Shown here: positions 1-5,934 of the stretch, in pieces | How the letters are laid out: every line of letters begins with the position of its first letter | How positions within the stretch are numbered: the stretch's first letter is position 1 | Origin: Clostridiales bacterium | GTDB taxonomy: Bacteria; Bacillota_A; Clostridia; Christensenellales; Christensenellaceae | Direction: 5' to 3' | Length of the DNA stretch: 6,612 bases | NCBI GenBank assembly: GCA_003149735.1 | Contig: QANA01000033.1 | Location: 1 to 6,612 of the forward strand | Position numbers and translations under genes: made by a program | Notes under the pieces: model-generated | The model's database searches: none | The model's input: the letters and a program-made list of their open reading frames with translations, nothing else | What the model was told of the DNA's origin: nothing

Positions 1-525
1 ATTGAAAAAATCAAGCAGGAGCATTTGGAACGGGTATTGGATATCTGTACCGGTTCCGGTTGTATTGCGGTTTCAATTGCAAAGTTCAGCAAGGCTTGTG
101 TATATGCTGCAGATATCAGCATGAGCGCGGTGGAAACGGCTCGCGAAAATGCACACAGGCAAAAGGTAGCTTTGCAGGTAGTGCAATCCGATCTTTTTTT
201 GAATGTGCAGGGTAAATATGATATGATAACAGCAAACCCTCCGTATATTGACGATGCGGCTTATGCCGGGTTGGAATACAGCGTGCGGCAGTATGAACCT
301 GCACTGGCATTGCGGGGAGGTACTGATGGACTGATGTTTTATCGCAGAATTGCAATGCAGGCTCCCGCATATTTGCGATCAGGTGGATATCTGGTACAGG
401 AGATCGGTTACGATCAGGGTGAAGCAGTGCGCACGTTGCTGTCAGAACAAGGATTTGCTGAAATTGAGATTCGGCAGGATTATGCCGGGCTGGATCGCAT
501 TGTCTGGGCACGATGGCTGCGCTGA
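1..525 (+). CDS. prmC: Release factor glutamine methyltransferase PrmC, 3' part
   Basis: The reading frame is open from the first base and ends at TGA 523-525, giving 174 residues. PrmC transfers a methyl group from S-adenosylmethionine to the glutamine of the GGQ motif in RF1 and RF2, which speeds peptide release. Seen here are the SAM-binding motif I (DICTGSGC, bases 40-63), an acidic residue after the second strand (YAADIS), and the NPPY signature at 235-246 that identifies N5-glutamine methyltransferases. Full-length PrmC is about 280 residues, so about 110 N-terminal residues, including the helical substrate-binding domain, lie outside the window. A TTG at 25 is an internal codon, not a start, because it falls just before motif I. 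Its target, RF1, is encoded 16 bases downstream. The family call is secure. Confidence 0.93.
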   Translation: MEKIKQEHLERVLDICTGSGCIAVSIAKFSKACVYAADISMSAVETARENAHRQKVALQVVQSDLFLNVQGKYDMITANPPYIDDAAYAGLEYSVRQYEPALALRGGTDGLMFYRRIAMQAPAYLRSGGYLVQEIGYDQGEAVRTLLSEQGFAEIEIRQDYAGLDRIVWARWLR

Positions 526-526
526 T

Positions 527-531
527 AGGAG
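527..531 (+). promoter_or_regulatory. Ribosome binding site deciding the prfA start
   Basis: AGGAG lies directly after the prmC stop codon, 10 bases before ATG 542. It fixes the prfA start there, although the same frame is open back to 350 inside prmC. Confidence 0.75.
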
Positions 532-541
532 TAAAAACAGA

Positions 542-1612
542 ATGTTTGAAAAACTGGAAGCATGGAAAGCAAGATATGAAGCACTTTCGGAAGAAATTGC
601 CAAGCCGGAAGTGATTGCCAATCAGGAACAGTGGCGGAAACTGATGAAAGAGCATGCCGAACTGGAAGAGGCGGTGCATAAATACGAACAGTATCTGAGC
701 AAATGCCGGGAAATGGAAGATCTGGAAGAAATGATGGCACAGGAACCGGATCGGGAACTTCGCCTGATGGCCGGGCAGGAAGCGGAAGAACTGAGAGAAG
801 AGCTGTCTGCAATGGAAGAAGAGTTAAAGATACTGTTGATTCCTAAAGATCCCAATGACGAAAAAAACGTCATTTTGGAAATTCGTGCGGGAACCGGAGG
901 AGAAGAAGCGGCTTTATTTGGAGCAGATTTGCTGCGGATGTATACCCGTTATGCAGAACGGCACGGTTTTTCCATGGAAATTCTTTCTTCCAATTATACG
1001 GAATTGGGTGGCGTTAAGGAAATAATTCTTTCGGTTGCCGGAAAAGGTGCTTTTTCGCGATTGAAATATGAAAGTGGGGTACATCGGGTGCAGCGTGTCC
1101 CCGAGACGGAAACGCAAGGGCGTATTCATACCTCGGCTGCGACGGTAGCTGTACTGCCGGAAGCGGAGGAAGTAGATGTGCAGATTGGCCCAAACGATGT
1201 GCGTATAGATGTATTTCATGCAAGCGGGCATGGTGGCCAGTCGGTCAATACGACGGACTCTGCTGTGCGGGTGACACATCTGCCAACAGGAATGATTGTT
1301 ACCTGCCAGGATGAAAAATCTCAGTTGAAAAATAAAGAAAAGGCAATGAAAGTTTTATACAGCCGTCTGTACGACATGATGAAAAAGGCGGCTGACGCTG
1401 AGCATGCACAAAACCGTAAAAACCAGATTGGCAGTGGAGATCGCAGCGAACGTATTCGCACCTATAATTTTCCTCAGGGCAGAGTAACGGACCATAGAGT
1501 TGGCATCACGATTTATAAATTGGATGCATTTTTGGATGGCGATATGGATGAAATCATTGAAGCGTTGATTTATGCAGGTAAGGAAGCACATCTGAAGGAG
1601 ATGCAGGCATAA
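542..1612 (+). CDS. prfA: Peptide chain release factor 1 (RF1)
   Basis: RF1 reads UAA and UAG in the ribosomal A site and triggers hydrolysis of peptidyl-tRNA. The product has 356 residues, the usual RF1 length. The N-terminal third is a charged, Glu/Lys-rich helical domain. The recognition domain carries the tripeptide P-E-T at residues 187-189 (in [10 protein letters not shown]). A PxT tripeptide marks RF1, while RF2 has SPF. The catalytic GGQ is at residues 231-233, followed by [17 protein letters not shown]. The glutamine is the PrmC methylation target, so enzyme and substrate are neighbours. The start at ATG 542 is chosen because an AGGAG site precedes it and MFEKLEAW matches a normal RF1 N-terminus. 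The gene ends 2 bases before sua5, so the two are presumably co-transcribed. Confidence 0.97.
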   Translation: MFEKLEAWKARYEALSEEIAKPEVIANQEQWRKLMKEHAELEEAVHKYEQYLSKCREMEDLEEMMAQEPDRELRLMAGQEAEELREELSAMEEELKILLIPKDPNDEKNVILEIRAGTGGEEAALFGADLLRMYTRYAERHGFSMEILSSNYTELGGVKEIILSVAGKGAFSRLKYESGVHRVQRVPETETQGRIHTSAATVAVLPEAEEVDVQIGPNDVRIDVFHASGHGGQSVNTTDSAVRVTHLPTGMIVTCQDEKSQLKNKEKAMKVLYSRLYDMMKKAADAEHAQNRKNQIGSGDRSERIRTYNFPQGRVTDHRVGITIYKLDAFLDGDMDEIIEALIYAGKEAHLKEMQA

Positions 1613-1614
1613 AA

Positions 1615-2700
1615 ATGGATACGACGGTTTATGATTTGAAAACGCAGTTTGAACAGGCGATGTCAGTCGCCAGTGAAACGCTTGCACGGGGCGAACTGGT
1701 GATTTTTCCGACAGAAACGGTTTATGGAATTGGAGCAGACGCCGCAAACGCGCAGGCGGTATCAAAAATTTATGAAGTGAAAGGGCGCCCTTCCAACAAT
1801 CCGCTGATTGCACATATCTGGGATTTTTCGCAAGTAAGAGAAATTGCAGATCAAATTTCGCCGTTGGCAGAAAAGCTGATGCGTGCATTTTGGCCGGGAC
1901 CTTTTACGATTGTATTGCATAGCAAAGGAGTTTTGCCTAACTGTGTTTCCGGTGGCTTGGATACCATTGCGGTGCGTATGCCTTCTAACCTGTATGCGCG
2001 GGAAATGCTGCACAGAAGCGGAAAAATTGTAGTGGCTCCCAGCGCGAATTTATCCGGGTTGCCCAGCACGACAACGGCTCAGCAATGTCTGGATGATTTT
2101 GAAGGAAAGGTACCGGTGATATTGGATGGCGGGCCCTGTCGCGTGGGATTGGAATCAACTGTGTGTCAGGTGACCGGAGAGATTCCGGTAATATTGCGCC
2201 CGGGTGGAATTACTGCAGAAATGATCGAAAAAGAAGCAGGCATTGTGGAAATTTCTCATGCAGTATTGCATGGCGTGGCACCGGGCGAAAATGCCCCCTC
2301 GCCGGGTATGATGTATAAACACTATTCTCCCAAAGCAAAGGTCTGTATTGTAGAGGGTAGTGGAGAAGCTATTGCAAATGCTGTAAAATCCATGTATGAT
2401 AAAGAGGAAAAATCAGCAAGAAAGCCATGTGTGTTCTGCGCAGCAGATCGCGCTGCCGTATATGGCGGGCGTAGGGTGCGCAGCCTGGGTGATACACCGG
2501 AAGATGTCGCGCGTTTGCTGTTTTCCGCTTTACGGGAAGCTGATAAACAAGGTATAGACTCTATTTATTTTGAGGGAGTGGAACATACGGGAATCGGTTT
2601 GGCGATAGCTAACCGAATCATTCGGGCAGCAGGATTTGACGTGGTGAATGCCGATAAGGAGGACGAAATTGAAAAACATATTGCTGGTATGCACGGGTAA
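1615..2700 (+). CDS. sua5: L-threonylcarbamoyladenylate synthase (Sua5/YwlC type)
   Basis: This enzyme makes threonylcarbamoyl-AMP from threonine, bicarbonate and ATP, the first step of the t6A modification of ANN-decoding tRNAs. TsaB, TsaD and TsaE finish the reaction. The product is 361 residues, the long two-domain Sua5 form rather than the short TsaC form. The YrdC-like domain (about residues 10-210) has FPTETVYGIGADA from residue 31 and KGRPSNNPL from residue 56. The inter-domain linker SPGMMYKHYSP is at 229-239 and covers the active site in this family. The remaining residues form the Sua5 C-terminal domain. The AAGGAG at 1595-1600 lies 14 bases from ATG 1615, a rather long spacing, but the residues before the YrdC motif match the expected length. 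The gene starts 2 bases after prfA, and its end overlaps the next gene. Confidence 0.95.
   Translation: MDTTVYDLKTQFEQAMSVASETLARGELVIFPTETVYGIGADAANAQAVSKIYEVKGRPSNNPLIAHIWDFSQVREIADQISPLAEKLMRAFWPGPFTIVLHSKGVLPNCVSGGLDTIAVRMPSNLYAREMLHRSGKIVVAPSANLSGLPSTTTAQQCLDDFEGKVPVILDGGPCRVGLESTVCQVTGEIPVILRPGGITAEMIEKEAGIVEISHAVLHGVAPGENAPSPGMMYKHYSPKAKVCIVEGSGEAIANAVKSMYDKEEKSARKPCVFCAADRAAVYGGRRVRSLGDTPEDVARLLFSALREADKQGIDSIYFEGVEHTGIGLAIANRIIRAAGFDVVNADKEDEIEKHIAGMHG
2656..2662 (+). promoter_or_regulatory. Ribosome binding site inside sua5 that sets the ywlE start
   Basis: AAGGAGG sits within the sua5 coding sequence, 6 bases before TTG 2669. It argues for the TTG start over the in-frame ATG at 2648, which lies upstream of this site. 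Confidence 0.75.
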
Positions 2701-3160
2701 TACGTGCAGAAGCCCTATGGCGGAGGCAATGCTGGATGGCGCAGTAGACGAAAGCGATATATTGGACGGAACAATAAAGACGGATTCTGCAGGAACTTTT
2801 GCCTTTGATGGCAGTGAACCGGCTGCGCATGCAAAGACGGTAATGAAAGAATTGGGATTTAATATTGATCGGCATCGTTCCAAACAGGTTGATCAGGAAC
2901 TGGTTGATTGGGCGGATATGATTCTGACAATGGATACCTATGGCCTGGAACAAATGCAGGTAATGTTTCCGGAAGCTGCAGATAAAATGCTGCCGCTTAA
3001 GAGCTTTGCTTGTAAAGACAGTGCCGAGAAGGAAAATGAGGAGTACTATAATATCGAAGATCCATATGGCGAGGATTTGGAAACTTACCGCTCCTGTGCG
3101 GCAGAAATTAAATTCTGTATTGATAAACTGGTAGAGGAATTGGAAAATCTCCACGAATAA
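2669..3160 (+). CDS. ywlE: Low-molecular-weight phosphatase, probable protein-arginine phosphatase YwlE
   Basis: Members of this family remove phosphate through a cysteinyl-phosphate intermediate. The 163-residue product begins at TTG 2669, placed by a perfect AAGGAGG, and overlaps sua5 by 32 bases. The P-loop CX5R is C8-T-G-N-T-C-R14-S-P. The general-acid loop is DPYGED, with Asp131. In YwlE a threonine in the P-loop (CTGNTCRS) selects phosphoarginine, while tyrosine phosphatases have a larger residue there (for example CLGNICRS). Here that residue is Thr12, so I infer protein-arginine phosphatase activity, opposing a McsB-type arginine kinase. The residue after DP is Tyr; I recall Phe at this position in characterised YwlE. 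The position between sua5 and rpiB matches the Bacillus ywlC-ywlE-ywlF arrangement. The family is certain and the substrate is probable. Confidence 0.88.
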   Translation: MKNILLVCTGNTCRSPMAEAMLDGAVDESDILDGTIKTDSAGTFAFDGSEPAAHAKTVMKELGFNIDRHRSKQVDQELVDWADMILTMDTYGLEQMQVMFPEAADKMLPLKSFACKDSAEKENEEYYNIEDPYGEDLETYRSCAAEIKFCIDKLVEELENLHE

Positions 3161-3191
3161 ACAGATAAGAAAAGAAGAAAGGGAATGGAAT

Positions 3192-3650
3192 ATGAATATG
3201 AAAATAGCAATTGGTTCAGATCATGGCGGTGTAGAATTGAAAAATGAGATTATTGAATATTTCAAGGAAAAAGGATATTCATACCATGATTATGGTACCT
3301 ATAGCACTGCTTCTGTAGATTATCCGGATATTGGGCTGACAGTGGCGGAAGCGGTAAAGAATAAAGAGGCTGACCGTGGTATCGTAATCTGCGGCACGGG
3401 AATTGGTATCGGCATTTCTGCCAATAAAGTGCCGGGTATCCGCTGCGCTATGCTTTCCGATGTTTACAGCGCGCAGATGACCAGAGAACATAATGATGCC
3501 AATATGATAGCCCTGGGGGGAAGAACTATGGGCGCAGGGCTGGCGATTATGATCGTAGATAAATTCCTGAATACGGATTTCTCTTATGAACAGAGACATC
3601 AGCGCCGGATTGATAAAATTACGGAAATCGAAAAAAAATATAATAAATAA
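3192..3650 (+). CDS. rpiB: Ribose-5-phosphate isomerase B
   Basis: RpiB interconverts ribose 5-phosphate and ribulose 5-phosphate in the non-oxidative pentose phosphate pathway. The product is 152 residues. Family marks are the N-terminal MKIAIGSDHGG (phosphate-binding Asp/His at residues 10-11), the catalytic cysteine Cys67 in IVICGTGIGIGISANK, and the REHNDANMIALGGR stretch. A related family, LacA/LacB galactose-6-phosphate isomerase, has a similar fold, but the lone gene and its housekeeping context favour RpiB. Two starts are possible: ATG 3192 (MNMKIAIG) and ATG 3198 (MKIAIG). Both follow a mediocre AAAGGGA at 3178-3184, and the choice changes only two residues. Ribose 5-phosphate feeds PRPP, the co-substrate of the next gene, upp. 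Confidence 0.95.
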   Translation: MNMKIAIGSDHGGVELKNEIIEYFKEKGYSYHDYGTYSTASVDYPDIGLTVAEAVKNKEADRGIVICGTGIGIGISANKVPGIRCAMLSDVYSAQMTREHNDANMIALGGRTMGAGLAIMIVDKFLNTDFSYEQRHQRRIDKITEIEKKYNK

Positions 3651-3659
3651 AAAAGAGGC

Positions 3660-3664
3660 GGAGG
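3660..3664 (+). promoter_or_regulatory. Ribosome binding site of upp
   Basis: GGAGG lies 7 bases before ATG 3672, in the short gap after rpiB. It is close to ideal and suggests strong translation of upp. Confidence 0.75.
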
Positions 3665-3671
3665 AAAAACG

Positions 3672-4301
3672 ATGAGCCAGCTACACGTAATAGATCACCC
3701 GATGATTCAGCATAAGCTCACTCTCATGCGGAAAGAGGAAACGAGCAGCAAGGATTTTAGAGAACTGTTGGATGAAATCGCCATGTTTATGGCATATGAG
3801 GTGACGAGAGATTTGCCCCTCATGGAAGTTACAATCAAGACGCCTATCTGTGAGACAACGCAGCATATGATTGCCGGTAAAGCGCTGGTCATTGTTCCGA
3901 TTCTGCGGGCAGGAATTGGTATGGTAAATGGTCTGCATCGATTGGTTCCGGCAGCAAAGGTGGGGCATATCGGTCTCTATCGTGATCCGGTAACACATAA
4001 GCCGGTAGAATATTATTGCAAGCTTCCCCAGGGAATTGAAAATAGAGAAATGATTGTAGTGGATCCCATGCTGGCAACAGGTGGAAGCGCGATTGACGCA
4101 ATTACGCTGATTAAGCAGCGGGGCGGAAAGAATATCAAGTTTATGTGCCTGGTATCTGCGCCGGAAGGAATTAAGGCTCTGCAGGAGGCACATCCTGATG
4201 TGGATATTTATACAGCTGCAGTAGATGAAAAGCTCAATGAGAACGCGTATATCGTTCCTGGTTTGGGTGATGCAGGAGATCGTATTTTCGGAACACTCTG
4301 A
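3672..4301 (+). CDS. upp: Uracil phosphoribosyltransferase
   Basis: Upp condenses uracil with PRPP to give UMP and pyrophosphate, the main uracil salvage reaction. The product is 209 residues, exactly the usual length. The PRPP-binding motif is [14 protein letters not shown] at residues 127-140. The C-terminal [13 protein letters not shown] (197-209) is the uracil-binding end of the family. PILRAGIGM and GLYRDP are also typical. The gene is the last of the operon: it starts 21 bases after rpiB and is followed 9 bases later by a strong terminator. In Bacillus upp lies near the ATP synthase operon and glyA; glyA is absent here. Confidence 0.97.
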   Translation: MSQLHVIDHPMIQHKLTLMRKEETSSKDFRELLDEIAMFMAYEVTRDLPLMEVTIKTPICETTQHMIAGKALVIVPILRAGIGMVNGLHRLVPAAKVGHIGLYRDPVTHKPVEYYCKLPQGIENREMIVVDPMLATGGSAIDAITLIKQRGGKNIKFMCLVSAPEGIKALQEAHPDVDIYTAAVDEKLNENAYIVPGLGDAGDRIFGTL

Positions 4302-4308
4302 TGTGATT

Positions 4309-4341
4309 AAAAAGTGCTTTCATAAGAAAGCACTTTTTTTA
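4309..4341 (+). terminator. Intrinsic terminator after upp
   Basis: A perfect 11-bp stem (AAAGTGCTTTC, 4311-4321, pairing with 4326-4336) has an ATAA loop and runs into a T tract ending at 4340. Including the flanking A and T bases the pairing extends to 13 bp. It closes the prmC-upp operon and isolates it from the SRP RNA gene. Confidence 0.92.
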
Positions 4342-4424
4342 TGATGATCATAAAAAGGGAACTTATAAAAATTGTATCGTCGTAAACGAAAAATGTAACG
4401 ATTTCAAGAACAATACAGAAAAGG

Positions 4425-4453
4425 TTGCGAAAAAGATAAGGATAAGATATAAT
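4425..4453 (+). promoter_or_regulatory. Sigma-A type promoter of the SRP RNA gene
   Basis: The -35 TTGCGA (4425-4430), a 17-base spacer and a consensus -10 TATAAT (4448-4453) place the start about 7-8 bases downstream. That is G4461, the expected first base of the SRP RNA. The fit of promoter and RNA end supports both calls. Confidence 0.87.
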
Positions 4454-4460
4454 AAACTAT

Positions 4461-4730
4461 GCCGTACTAAGTGGGGAGTTAGCGGTGCCCTGTACTCGCA
4501 ATCCGCTATAGCGAGGCTGAATTCCCGGCCCAGGGTCGTGCTGCGCAGTGAATGGAGTCGGTAAGTGGTGTTGAGGGATGGATCCTGTGCAACATAGTGC
4601 CACGAACCCTGTCAGGTCCTGACGGAAGCAGCAGTAAGAGGATTTTTATGTGTGCCGCAGAGCAATCTGTTCTGAGCTGGCTGCCGAAATCCCTGCTGTG
4701 CATGCGATTCAAAGCCGGGTGTACGGTTTT
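4461..4730 (+). ncRNA. ffs: Signal recognition particle RNA, long form with Alu domain (scRNA)
   Basis: This RNA pairs with Ffh to bind signal sequences on ribosomes and dock at FtsY on the membrane. It is the long Gram-positive type (scr in Bacillus). Helix 1 is formed by GCCGTAC (4461-4467) with GTACGGT (4721-4727). Helix 2 pairs 4473-4477 with 4522-4526. Helix 4 pairs CTCGC (4495-4499) with GCGAG (4511-4515). The Alu loop-loop contact is GCGG (4482-4485) with CCGC (4503-4506). The conserved GTAAGTGGTG, ATGTGTGCCGCAG and helix 8 (GTCAGGTCC, 4611-4619, opposite GGAAGCAGC, 4624-4632) are present. Helix 8 is capped by TGAC instead of GGAA. The 3' end is followed by seven T at 4727-4733; the exact mature end is not visible. 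Two reading frames crossing this segment are coincidental. Confidence 0.96.
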
Positions 4731-4746
4731 TTTATTGGAAAAAACC
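4725..4746 (+). terminator. T tract and small hairpin at the SRP RNA 3' end
   Basis: The closing helix of the SRP RNA ends in GTACGG followed by seven T, which may act as its terminator. The same T tract can also pair with AAAAAACC at 4739-4746 (8 bp, loop 4733-4738). Which structure ends transcription cannot be told from sequence. Confidence 0.45.
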
Positions 4747-4985
4747 AGATATAAAAATCTCAATACGTAGAAGAAATTTTATAAACAGAGGTTAATAGCT
4801 GGCAGAGGGATTGTAAGGCTTAAGTCATTTGCTCATAATAAAAACGAATATTCTATTAAAAACGGAACAGATAAAGAGTGTTTTTTTAGCTGTTCCGTTT
4901 CTGATATTTTGGATATATATTTTTTCAAAGTTACATTATGATAAAGGATTCCGCCTTATAAAGGTAGAAAAATACGTATATGCAG
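4747..4985. other. AT-rich spacer without a supported gene
   Basis: Between the SRP RNA and the zinc-ribbon gene I see only one strong inverted repeat (4860-4900, listed separately). A + strand frame from 4829 runs through this spacer and into the antisense of the zinc-ribbon gene. It has no ribosome binding site and is not supported. Confidence 0.6.
4858..4902 (-). terminator. Inverted repeat, possible terminator of the - strand genes
   Basis: AAACGGAACAG (4860-4870) pairs perfectly with CTGTTCCGTTT (4890-4900), an 11-bp stem around a 19-base loop. Read on the - strand it is followed by a short T run (CCGTTTTTAATAG), about 85 bases after the stop of the zinc-ribbon gene, so it could end that transcript. 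The T run is short and the loop large. It could instead be a protein-binding palindrome, or work in both directions between the convergent SRP and zinc-ribbon transcripts. Confidence 0.45.
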
Positions 4986-5375
4986 TTAAAGGTTTTCGTC
5001 AGAGGGTTCACCGACATCTATGGAATCCCAATCAATTTCTTCTGTTTCTTGCAATGCCTGAGATAAGAGCTCTTCTGCTTTTGCAAAATCGACTTCTTTT
5101 ACCTGAATGTGGATGAGAGTCGATTGATCGCCGAAAATAGACGAAACGCCTCCCTCAGGGAAATCGAGCAAATAGGGAATTTGTTCAGAATCCAGAATTG
5201 AACAGATGATATCTTTCTCGGGGAAACTGCAGGCAGTGGCAACGGTCTTTAGATCTAATGGGCCAGTATAATATTGATCTGCCTCACGCCGCTTAACTTT
5301 GGTGCCACAATCGGGGCAGCGCTTTAAATCGGCATCAAAAATACAACCGCAATATTTACACTTTAAATGGTTCAT
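4986..5375 (-). CDS. Zinc-ribbon protein with DUF2007-like domain, function unknown
   Basis: The product is 129 residues. The N-terminus is a zinc ribbon with C6-X2-C9 and C20-X2-C23 (CKYC, then CPDC), four cysteines suited to bind one zinc ion. Residues about 40-112 resemble the DUF2007 family: a strand, then an acidic helix (FPEKDIICSILDSEQIPYLL), a loop with glycines (FPEGGVSSIFGDQ), and a strand plus helix (IHIQVKEVDFAKAEELLSQAL). DUF2007 has been called a putative signal-transducing domain, but its role is not established. The acidic tail (EETEEIDWDSIDVGEPSDENL, split across residues 109-129) looks disordered. There is no signal peptide or membrane segment, so it is likely cytoplasmic. 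The start ATG at 5373-5375 has AAGGA about 8 bases upstream. It lies 76 bases downstream of the XRE gene on the same strand, with its own candidate promoter. Confidence 0.8.
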   Translation of the reverse strand: MNHLKCKYCGCIFDADLKRCPDCGTKVKRREADQYYTGPLDLKTVATACSFPEKDIICSILDSEQIPYLLDFPEGGVSSIFGDQSTLIHIQVKEVDFAKAEELLSQALQETEEIDWDSIDVGEPSDENL

Positions 5376-5414
5376 AGAACAATCCTTATGTCGAATAAAA
5401 TAGTAATTTTATAT

Positions 5415-5443
5415 ATTGTAGCCGAAAAGCAGGGATAGAGCAA
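5415..5443 (-). promoter_or_regulatory. Candidate promoter of the zinc-ribbon gene
   Basis: On the - strand TTGCTC (5438-5443) and TACAAT (5415-5420) are separated by 17 bases. The -10 matches consensus in 5 of 6 positions, the -35 in 3 of 6. It lies between the XRE stop and the zinc-ribbon start, so the two - strand genes may be transcribed separately or overlap in transcription. Confidence 0.5.
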
Positions 5444-5451
5444 TAGATTTT

Positions 5452-5766
5452 TTATTTACGCGATAAACGGGTGATAAAAGTGAGAAGCATAAGAATATCA
5501 TCTTCCTCTAAATGGGAAAGCTCTGCAGTTGCCTTTTGGATCAGTTCCGGATACTTGCATTCACAATTAAAAAAGTTCTGTGGTGTAATTTCGAAATAAT
5601 CACAAATTGCAAAGAATTCGCTCATAGAAGGAAGAGCTTTACCGGAAGAAATATTATTGATATATCCACGGCTATGCCCGAGATCATAACTCATCTGATA
5701 TTCTGAAACGCCTTTTTTTATGCGCAACTGTGAGATGCGTTCTCTCACAAAACCATTATATGTCAT
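5452..5766 (-). CDS. Small XRE-family helix-turn-helix protein
   Basis: The product is 104 residues from the start chosen here. An XRE/Cro-type HTH occupies about residues 7-62: RERISQLRIKKGVS (first helix), EYQMSYDLGHSRGYINNISSG (helices 2 and 3), ALPSMSEFFAICDYFEITPQNFF (helices 4 and 5). The C-terminal part ends in an acidic, then hydrophobic helix (HLEEDDILMLLTFITRLSRK), probably for dimerisation. Three in-frame ATG codons exist: 5790, 5778 and 5766. I choose 5766 because GGAG lies 6 bases before it on the - strand, and MTYNGFVRERI is a normal beginning for such proteins. The gene is divergent from a membrane-protein gene across an AT-rich region with repeats, an arrangement that often means autoregulation and control of the neighbour. 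The target is not known. Confidence 0.88.
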   Translation of the reverse strand: MTYNGFVRERISQLRIKKGVSEYQMSYDLGHSRGYINNISSGKALPSMSEFFAICDYFEITPQNFFNCECKYPELIQKATAELSHLEEDDILMLLTFITRLSRK

Positions 5767-5807
5767 ATTCTTCTCCATAAATATAATCATAGAGCAGAAA
5801 AAACGCT

Positions 5808-5837
5808 AAATAAACATTTTAAAAATGTTGTTTATTT
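5808..5837. repeat. Imperfect palindrome in the divergent regulatory region
   Basis: AAATAAACATTTT (5808-5820) faces AAAAATGTTGTTTATTT (5821-5837). The arms are complementary apart from a one-base bulge. It lies just upstream of the XRE gene and overlaps a candidate + strand -35 element, so it could be an operator. AT-rich sequence makes chance palindromes easier, hence the modest confidence. Confidence 0.5.
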
Positions 5838-5856
5838 TAAAATAGTATGATAAAAT
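5828..5856 (+). promoter_or_regulatory. Candidate promoter of the membrane-protein gene
   Basis: TTGTTT (5828-5833) and TAAAAT (5851-5856) are 17 bases apart. A start near 5863 would leave a leader of about 70 bases with the full ribosome binding site. It is one of several candidates in this AT-rich stretch. Confidence 0.4.
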
Positions 5857-5868
5857 ATGTTATAACAA
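5839..5868 (-). promoter_or_regulatory. Candidate promoter of the XRE gene
   Basis: On the - strand TTGTTA (5863-5868) and TATTTT (5839-5844) are 18 bases apart; each matches consensus in 4 of 6 positions. It overlaps the GTTATAAC palindrome and faces the + strand candidate promoter. Weak, but suitably placed for the divergent gene. Confidence 0.3.
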
Positions 5869-5884
5869 TTTATTAATGTTATAA
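5857..5884. repeat. Direct repeat ATGTTATAA, 19-base period
   Basis: ATGTTATAA occurs at 5857-5865 and again at 5876-5884. The first copy includes the 8-bp palindrome GTTATAAC (5859-5866), and the second runs into a TATAAT. Two sites about two helical turns apart between divergent genes suggest a repressor operator, perhaps for the XRE protein. Confidence 0.45.
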
Positions 5885-5893
5885 TGATGAATT

Positions 5894-5922
5894 TTGACAT
5901 TAATACACTATTTTAATATGCT
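5894..5922 (+). promoter_or_regulatory. Second candidate promoter, close to the membrane-protein gene
   Basis: A perfect -35 TTGACA (5894-5899), 17-base spacer and TATGCT (5917-5922, 4 of 6) would put the start near 5929. That is inside the ribosome binding site, so the transcript would be nearly leaderless. It is a good sequence match with awkward geometry. Confidence 0.3.
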
Positions 5923-5930
5923 GGAGGAGG
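5923..5930 (+). promoter_or_regulatory. Strong ribosome binding site of the membrane-protein gene
   Basis: GGAGGAGG lies 4-7 bases before ATG 5935. It is strong evidence that the small gene behind it is translated. Confidence 0.8.
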
Positions 5931-5934
5931 CAAA

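Noticed and set aside
350..541. Upstream extension of the prfA frame into prmC
   Set aside because: The frame is open by chance across prmC. RF1 length, its N-terminal sequence and the AGGAG site all place the start at 542.
4461..4730. tmRNA or RNase P RNA as identity of the structured RNA
   Set aside because: There is no tRNA-like end, no tag reading frame and no RNase P core. The Alu and helix 8 motifs of SRP RNA are present.
4506..4770. Open frames on both strands across 4506-4770
   Set aside because: They lie within the SRP RNA gene, whose promoter, helices and conserved core are clear. They lack ribosome binding sites.
4829..5116. A + strand frame with a hydrophobic segment (SVFLAVPFLIFWIYIF)
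   Set aside because: It starts at TTG without a ribosome binding site, crosses the inverted repeat and runs antisense into the zinc-ribbon gene. The hydrophobic run comes from T-rich spacer.
5767..5790. Longer starts (ATG 5790 and 5778) for the XRE gene
   Set aside because: The only good ribosome binding site (GGAG) lies between ATG 5778 and ATG 5766 and serves the latter. The extra residues (MIIFMEKN) add nothing to the HTH domain.
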